Assembly: GCA_021234155.1 (NCBI GenBank)
Contig: JAJEKV010000016.1
Coordinates: 20,711,863-20,775,862, forward strand
Length of the DNA: 64,000 nucleotides
DNA from: Isoetes taiwanensis
Lineage: Eukaryota; Streptophyta; Lycopodiopsida; Isoetales; Isoetaceae
Direction: 5' to 3'
Position 1 is the first letter of the stretch, and every line of letters starts with the position of its first letter. Of this stretch, positions 58,061 through 64,000 are shown piece after piece. Under the pieces are notes generated by a model. That model saw only the letters and a program-made list of their open reading frames with translations, had not been told where the DNA came from and ran no database searches. The position numbers and the translations under genes are program-made.

Positions 58061-60771
58061 GGTACTCACAGTTCTGCAACGCGAAGGCAACCCGAGAAAC
58101 AAAACTAGAACGCAGCCACCTTATAACGCATAACACCAACCGCTAAATGATTCTGGCAGTTTCATCTAGCATGTTCTCGGAGCATAAGAAAGAAGAGGCC
58201 CAATCGTATCTAGGAATATGATCGGACATAGCAAGCCGTGGAGAGAATTGATCCATATTCCTCGTGGAGTTTCATAAGTACATAAAACCTCTTGCCGGTT
58301 CTAACGCCGTGCAACCATATGTCGCATGCATTTAAATTTGAATTGCCTTCGTAAATTGGCTAATATTCGCCAAATTTTACAAACTAAAAAGCGCATGTAA
58401 ATAGGTTAACTACCTCTTCGTATTGACAACAACAAATACCGGTCTATCCCAAAGTCAAAGTGATTTAATGCCTATGGTAGATTGTTATACCTGCAAATGT
58501 GCGGCATCCTGCTTCGCCAACAGAGCATTCATTTTGCTTTCGGGCGGCGCACCCTGAAGCAACAATTTAAGTAACAATAATTTTCAAATTCCTAATCTAA
58601 ATATGTCGAATATGACAAAATGCATTTGCTGCTCTAATTTTACAGCGTATAATAATAAATTAGTCACCTAAGGAAGCTCCATTTCTAAAACATAAGCATG
58701 CAGTATTAGAAAGCTTACGTAGTAGCCTATAAAAGATGTTAGGTACATCTTTTTCCAAATTCATAGTACAATGGGCGTTCAAATGCAGCAAAATCATTCT
58801 CCGCCTTTGATAATACTTCGCCATGGTTGTAGCCCTCAAATAATGCAGCAAACGAGGATAGTGGACGCCACTTGCTACCGTAACCGTTCCTGCCTCTGCA
58901 AATGCTTTATTCCAACCCATTAACAAGATTAATAGTTTTAACTCTAAGTAAAGATCTTTCTACTTATTTTGCTCATCAAAGAATACCGCGATCTTCCGAA
59001 AACCATAATGATAGTAAGCTGAAAACTGGCGAGAAACGGCGGAAATCGCGATATATCAACCGTGATATGTTGGAACCCCAATAAAACGAAAGGTTGAATC
59101 CCAGCACCGGACAGCTGCAGGGATAATCCACATCCCGTATCAGCTGGTGGTTAATCCGTACATCCGGAGCATTTGAAGCAAAATGGGTTAACCTTGGCCG
59201 TGCAAGTGGTTAATCCCGACAAAACCAAGCGTAGAACTCAGGCGTGGCGGGGCGTAATTTTGATCGACGCTCTTGCTGCCGTTCGCGGGCGTTTGATCCG
59301 CTTTAAAAAGCATGCCAATCGCTTTGTATGCCTCTTTTATGTTAGGGATTGATGAAGAGAGGGAAGAGATTTAAGACTAAATAGAGCGTAATCGACAAAA
59401 AAAGGGCAAAATACTTGGTTTTGGGCTTCAAACTCCGCAAGCAGTCCCGACAACCACAAATGGTCGCACCTGTGTCCGTTAACTACATCCTGATGATATA
59501 TAATGGGTCTTCCTATAGGTTCAGCCAGATGCAGAAATCAGAGATGGAACTTACCTTGGTTTTGCAAATTTTGTTCTAAAAATTTACCCCCAGTACTCGA
59601 GGCAATTGAATCTCGGCTTGAAGCTATGCCGATGGTATTTGAACAAAGACAAAGAGATTCTTGTCCCTTAAAGCTTGTTCCACACACTATAAAGCGCGGC
59701 GAAACCCTAAACCCAATCATATGGGTTTTGAAGACCGTGACTGACCAACTGGCCAAGGTCACCTTCTAGGATGCCGCTAACGAAGCTTTTTACCTTTTAA
59801 AATTATTTAAGATTATAAGCTAGATAAAATCCTCCTGAGTTTCCCAACCCGCTTCCAGCACGCTTTCCCAAAAGCATGCCGAGATATAATTTCGATTTCT
59901 ACTCAAAAGAAGCACCATCCGTGCAATTCTCGCCCATTTATTGCAAAGTTCTACGACTATGGTGCCCATCACATGTCAGTGATCCAAACTTGGTCGGCCT
60001 CATCAATATAAATGTGGCCCCTGCAGAAACCTCTAACCTGCAGCCCTATGCATTCTGATTTGGTGAAGTGTAAAATCCTGGTGGGCATCCCAAATAGAAA
60101 TTAAGAAACAAAAGGAAAACTAAGCTTCATACGCACAGTCCACACTCATCTCCTGAATGCCGGCCTATAAGCCCCACCTACTTGCAAAATTAACAATACC
60201 AAAAGGAGTTTGCAAAATTGCACGTTATATGGGTGTTTTCTGCTAACAATGTTCGGAAAGTGCAAAGTGAATCTTTTCGCCTAAGAGAATGGAAAATGAG
60301 TTGCCATCGGAATGAAATCAAACCCTAATGGCGCCTTCAAGCTACTTGGGTTTTCGGGAAGGGCCCACGGCTTACCTGCCAGGGACCCAAGCTGTGCCTC
60401 CCCATTCCCTACAAGTGGAGAAGAGAGGGATTCAATTTGGGCTTTTGATGGGTCGGCCCAAATCCCAGGATGGACTCATTTTAGATGAAACGTCCCCAAT
60501 TTCAAGGGGTCAGGATTAAAAGCCCCAAATCAGTGGACTCGCTGGGGCTGCTGTACTTTACCGTTATCGGCCCTACTGGCCCATCTCTCGTGGTGATGGA
60601 CTTTATTTAGACTCCACCCCTCTACACCACATGCACTCCTGCTATAATTCGTATAAATATAGTGATAGAAAAGAGTTTTATGAAAAGTAAGAAATTACCT
60701 TCCCTCTTCTGTCTATTTCTTCCTCCTATATTTTAGATTAACCCTTAATGTCGTGAGACAAAGATTAATTT
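58061..60771 (+). other. Right internal part of the outer gypsy-type element, no pol recognised
   Basis: No RT, RNase H or integrase motif is visible. A plus-strand frame at 59503-59769 (88 codons) and another at 60328-60519 have no recognisable domain. A TTCGTATAAATATAG stretch near 60648-60662 resembles a TATA box, but nothing downstream supports a promoter. Confidence 0.4.
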
Positions 60772-60784
60772 AAGGAGGGGAGAA
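60772..60784 (+). other. Polypurine tract of the outer gypsy-type element
   Basis: AAGGAGGGGAGAA lies immediately before TGTGACGC, the start of the 3' LTR. A G-rich purine tract followed by TGTGACGC or TGTAACAC is typical of plant Del/Tekay-type gypsy elements. It fixes the element on the plus strand. Confidence 0.85.
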
Positions 60785-62406
60785 TGTGACGCTCCGCATT
60801 TTTATACTACTCACTTATAAATATACGACGCACGCCAATTACTGATAGACACGCCACCCTGGTATGATAACCTAGGGGTTGGCCACAAGGATTTAATTAG
60901 CTATGTTAAATTAATTATAAAGGATAATTATCTAAATACTGCTGGCTTGTCACCTAATGCAGCGCCTACTTGGCATAATCCCAGCGGCCTTACGGGGCTA
61001 AACCTGCCAAACCGCGCGCCGCTTACCCCATCTTACCCCCACTTTCACCCAACAAAGACCGTGAGCAGCGGGCGGCCTCGGGCGAACGCTTGTCAACATC
61101 TCCCAATCGCCAAGACACTTCTAGTGTCGCCACACCCCAGCGATAACACTATGGAAGCACCTTGACAACGGTCCGCCCGGAAACACCGGTTAGTGGTGCT
61201 TAACTCTGGTAAGTTGTAGAATAATACTTGCGTTCTTTTCCTCGGACTAGTTGATTGAGATTAACCCTTCTTGGTGTAACTAGAATACTTTTCAATTATG
61301 AATGATGTCATATGGAATGGTTTCCATGTCTCTATGAGTTAGCTCAGGCAGTTTCAAAGAAACAGGCTAACAGTGGGTAGAGGCCTCTAAGCTTGAGTAT
61401 AGGAATGCCCTAGTGAACCTCAACACCCTACTAGTTTCGGCCAAGGCACAAGAGCCCACCCGCCTAAGTAGATTTACGGGTCCAGCTGGAAGGCCCCGCA
61501 CAAGCGATCACGCTGGCGGGCGGGGGTGGGGTCTTGCACGAGCATAAAAAGGCCCCCGAGACTCCTGGCCAGCAATAGGGCCCCATAGCCTGGCCACGCA
61601 GTGGGCCTGTATGGTCCGGACACTCCCCGGTGTAGTGGTGTGGACCCGTATGGGGTACCATGCACCCTTTGAGTAGAACTGGAAGCGAGCACGCGGTACG
61701 GGATGCTGGGTCGCCGGAGCAAGCAAGACGTGATGCCTCTAGCTCACCCATGTGGAACCACTGCGGATCCTCGAAGGGACACTTCCCCGACCCGCTTCAT
61801 CGCATCAGTGCCGCGACCGAGCAGGGCCCCAAAGGGTGATGCACTATTTGCGTTTCCTGGTTATAGCGGCCGATAGCTGAACTCCACCCTGATCCCGCAG
61901 AAAGTGCACGAGGGCGATGGAGGGACAACCCTAGCCGATGTTCTCCTATGCCACCACCCCAGCGCCAAGACCTCTACCGGCTGATCTTCCCCGGTGACCC
62001 AACGCATCACCGCCCTCACTAGAGTCTCAGCCGCAGAACCCGGTTGGGTGTTTCTTAGTTTGATGCATATTCCTGCCGCTGTTGGTGTACTTTTGATGGA
62101 TGTGCCATCCGTGGTGGTTGATTATATGTGATTTATGTTGTATGCTAACCTTGTATTCATGCTTTCCGCTAATGGAGGTATCTGGCTGAAGGCGTGTTTC
62201 CAACGGACCGTAAGTTCCTTCTTTCTAGTACTTCATAGATGGTCTGGACAGATTCCGGACCGTCAGCGGCAATGCTGGCTGCTGCATGGGAGGGAAAAAG
62301 CCTTCGCATGTATACCGCAAAATGATATGAATTCGGTGAGCGCCACAGAGCATGTCAGTCTCAACCAAAAGGAATATTAATTTAGGCAGCCTACCAAATA
62401 TGCGTG
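60785..62406 (+). repeat. 3' LTR of the outer gypsy-type element
   Basis: Starts TGTGACGCTCCGCATTTTTATA. The first ~780 bp (to about 61560) match 44348-45168. The remaining ~850 bp have no counterpart at the other end, but LRR sequence resumes only at 62407, so the LTR most simply extends to there. An LTR of about 1.6 kb is within the range for Del/Tekay. The exact 3' end is inferred from where similarity to LRR copy A resumes, because a clean CA end is not visible. Confidence 0.65.
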
Positions 62407-62411
62407 TGAAG
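62407..62411. repeat. Target-site duplication, right copy (TGAAG)
   Basis: TGAAG precedes TTGTTG exactly where GGAAG precedes TTGTTG in copy A. It pairs with GGAAG at 44343-44347 with one mismatch. Confidence 0.55.
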
Positions 62412-64000
62412 TTGTTGCCACTAACCTGGCCAAATTGCTAGGAAAGCAATACCAAATTGCTCCATCCCTGAAGCATAGGAGGAAGAGAACTGGCTGTCAT
62501 TGTAAGGCAAACTAAGAAGTACCGTAGATTAGGTAAACGCTACAATCCACCGGATGGTCCCACTCAAAGATATTGTTTCCCTGTGTCTAAGATATAAAGC
62601 TTTCAGGTAATTGCTAAGCAACGCATATAAGCAAGAGAACAGCTTGAAGCTATTATAAGACAAACTAAGTGTATCCAAATTATGTAAACTTTTGCTACTC
62701 ATGGTGCGGGATAGTTTCGCTAAATACCCATCCCTAAATTTAATACCCCGGCTCTAAAGTAAATTGCGCAAGTCTCTTTTGAAATGTTGCCTTCCGACTT
62801 GGCCAATGTAGAGAAGGTTCTACGATCATATTTGTCTGGGATATAGAGTGCTTCGAGTTGCTGAAGATTTGAAATCTCATCAGGAATGATAATGTCAAGG
62901 GAATTCGCTGCCAAGTATAGTTTCCTTATGAGCTTAATGCTAAGTTCCGTGATATAGGTTTAAAGCGTGCCACCGGCCGGGCGTATGCCATATGCGATGT
63001 TTAACACCAAAAGCTATGCTATAATTCCAGAAGGAATGTTACCTGTGAAGTTACACCATCCGAGATCTAGATATTTTACATACATGTGACCTATTTCCTA
63101 AGGAATATTTCCCTGCTAGCTCGAAGCAAAGTGGAAGGCGATGGCGAGGTATGTGAGATCTCTAAACTGGCTGGAAGATTCCAATCGGGAGGTCGCGGCT
63201 CTATGAGTTGAAGAGCGCGGTGAATTCCTGGCCAGATGTTCGGTCACAAGAAATTTACGCCATGCGCGCATGCTGCTAATATTCTTGCAACCTGGCCCCT
63301 CTTAAACCAGTCCAAAGAATCCCTAAAATAACACTTTTGAACTGGCAAAATATCCTGCGATCTTCGCGGAGTGCCACTTTGTTGTAGCGCGAGACAATGC
63401 ACGTACTTCTGAAGAAGGATGACCCATACAAGGATTGCAGTCGCCGTGATTGACCTGCATATGTTCTTGGTGACCCTTTTGTGGGGTTCCTTTGTTTCAA
63501 ATATTGGTTAAAAGTGGGTCGAAGTCTTCTCGACGAGTAAGTTCATAGGAACTGTGACGAGATTCCCTGATGATAAGGTATCATGGAGGCCTTACAATTT
63601 CTTCATAGACCTTGACCAGAAAAGTGTCCTCTTCTCCCCACTTAATATTTCTCCCTTTGCTCCGGAAGTTGGTTTCTACACCCAGGGCCCAATCGACATC
63701 CTGAAAGTCTAGGTATGCCCTTTTTCCACTCCAAGATCGGGTGCCTACCCTCTAGCCACTTATTTTTGGATATCTAAGCAAATAAGACTTTGACGGCTAG
63801 AGATCGGACATGTCTTAAGCTGGTTCTATTCTGCTACTCATCGTAAGATCTCAATTCACTCTCTTACACACTCATCAAACATCATGCACGTGCCATCGTC
63901 GTTGAACAACTTTTTAAATATTGATATTGCAGCCTTGCACTTCAAGCCTTAGATTTATCATACCTAGTTCAAAAGCAATACATCTAGGTAATTGTCGAAC
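62407..64000 (-). pseudogene. LRR receptor-like-protein gene copy B, upstream part
   Basis: Colinear with LRR copy A from 1643 to 2980. Shared blocks include GAAGTTGTTG, GATTAGGTAAACG, GATGGTCC.CACTCAA, AAGCTATT.TA.GA.AAA, CCAAATTAT.TAAACTTTGCTAC and TTCAAATATTG.TTAAAAGTGGGC. The minus strand reads NSLDIIIPDEISNLQQLEAL at about 62906-62845, a clear plant LRR. Together with 43060-44347 it forms one gene in the order expected for the minus strand (N-terminal side at higher coordinates). It runs to or past the window edge, so start codon and signal peptide are not visible. Stops are frequent. Confidence 0.7.

Noticed and set aside
60600-60720. TATA-like element and leader as a host gene promoter
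   Set aside because: The sequence lies just upstream of a gypsy LTR, and no coding exon follows.

Overview
This window reads as nuclear DNA from a flowering plant; the species cannot be told from the sequence. The evidence is broken leucine-rich-repeat (LRR) receptor-like-protein genes of the plant disease-resistance type, both plant LTR-retrotransposon superfamilies (Ty3/gypsy and Ty1/copia), a plant-type LINE, AT-rich intergenic DNA and intron-containing gene debris. No intact protein-coding gene was found. Every recognisable reading frame carries stops or frameshifts, and no open frame is longer than about 240 codons.

Layout. Positions 1-1240 hold two unrelated tandem-repeat arrays and an inverted repeat. 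Positions 1400-2980 are a broken LRR gene on the minus strand (copy A). Positions 4151-16655 are a decayed Ty3/gypsy element on the minus strand, about 12.5 kb long. It is bounded by ~0.9 kb direct repeats and contains gag-like, reverse transcriptase, RNase H and integrase remnants in gypsy order. Positions 16.7-28.8 kb are mostly unassigned AT-rich DNA with small local duplications. Positions 28.8-30.4 kb hold exon-like pieces of an unrecognised plant gene, including a tandemly duplicated exon. Positions 30.4-40.6 kb are again unassigned, apart from a dispersed repeat at 32.88-33.37 kb related to 5.2-5.6 kb. Positions 40.6-43.0 kb are a decayed LINE.

The most informative part is 43.06-64.0 kb. 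A second LRR gene on the minus strand (copy B) is split in two, at 43060-44347 and 62407-64000. The piece between is an ~18 kb insertion whose LTRs look like those of Del/Tekay gypsy elements. The two gene halves rejoin at the matching point of copy A, and the junctions carry a probable 5-bp target-site duplication (GGAAG/TGAAG). Nested inside it is a complete but degenerate 7.1 kb Ty1/copia element (50954-58055) with both LTRs, a primer-binding site, a polypurine tract, domains in the order gag-protease-integrase-RT-RNase H, and an exact AAATG target-site duplication. Inside the copia element lies a snapback, MITE-like element (54065-54538). The window therefore records at least three successive insertions into a receptor gene.

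The genes do not form a working pathway: this is an LRR receptor gene cluster degraded by transposons. The many small indels between repeat copies, including the two LTRs of one element, could reflect age, an unpolished assembly, or both. Exact boundaries are approximate unless a target-site duplication or motif fixes them.
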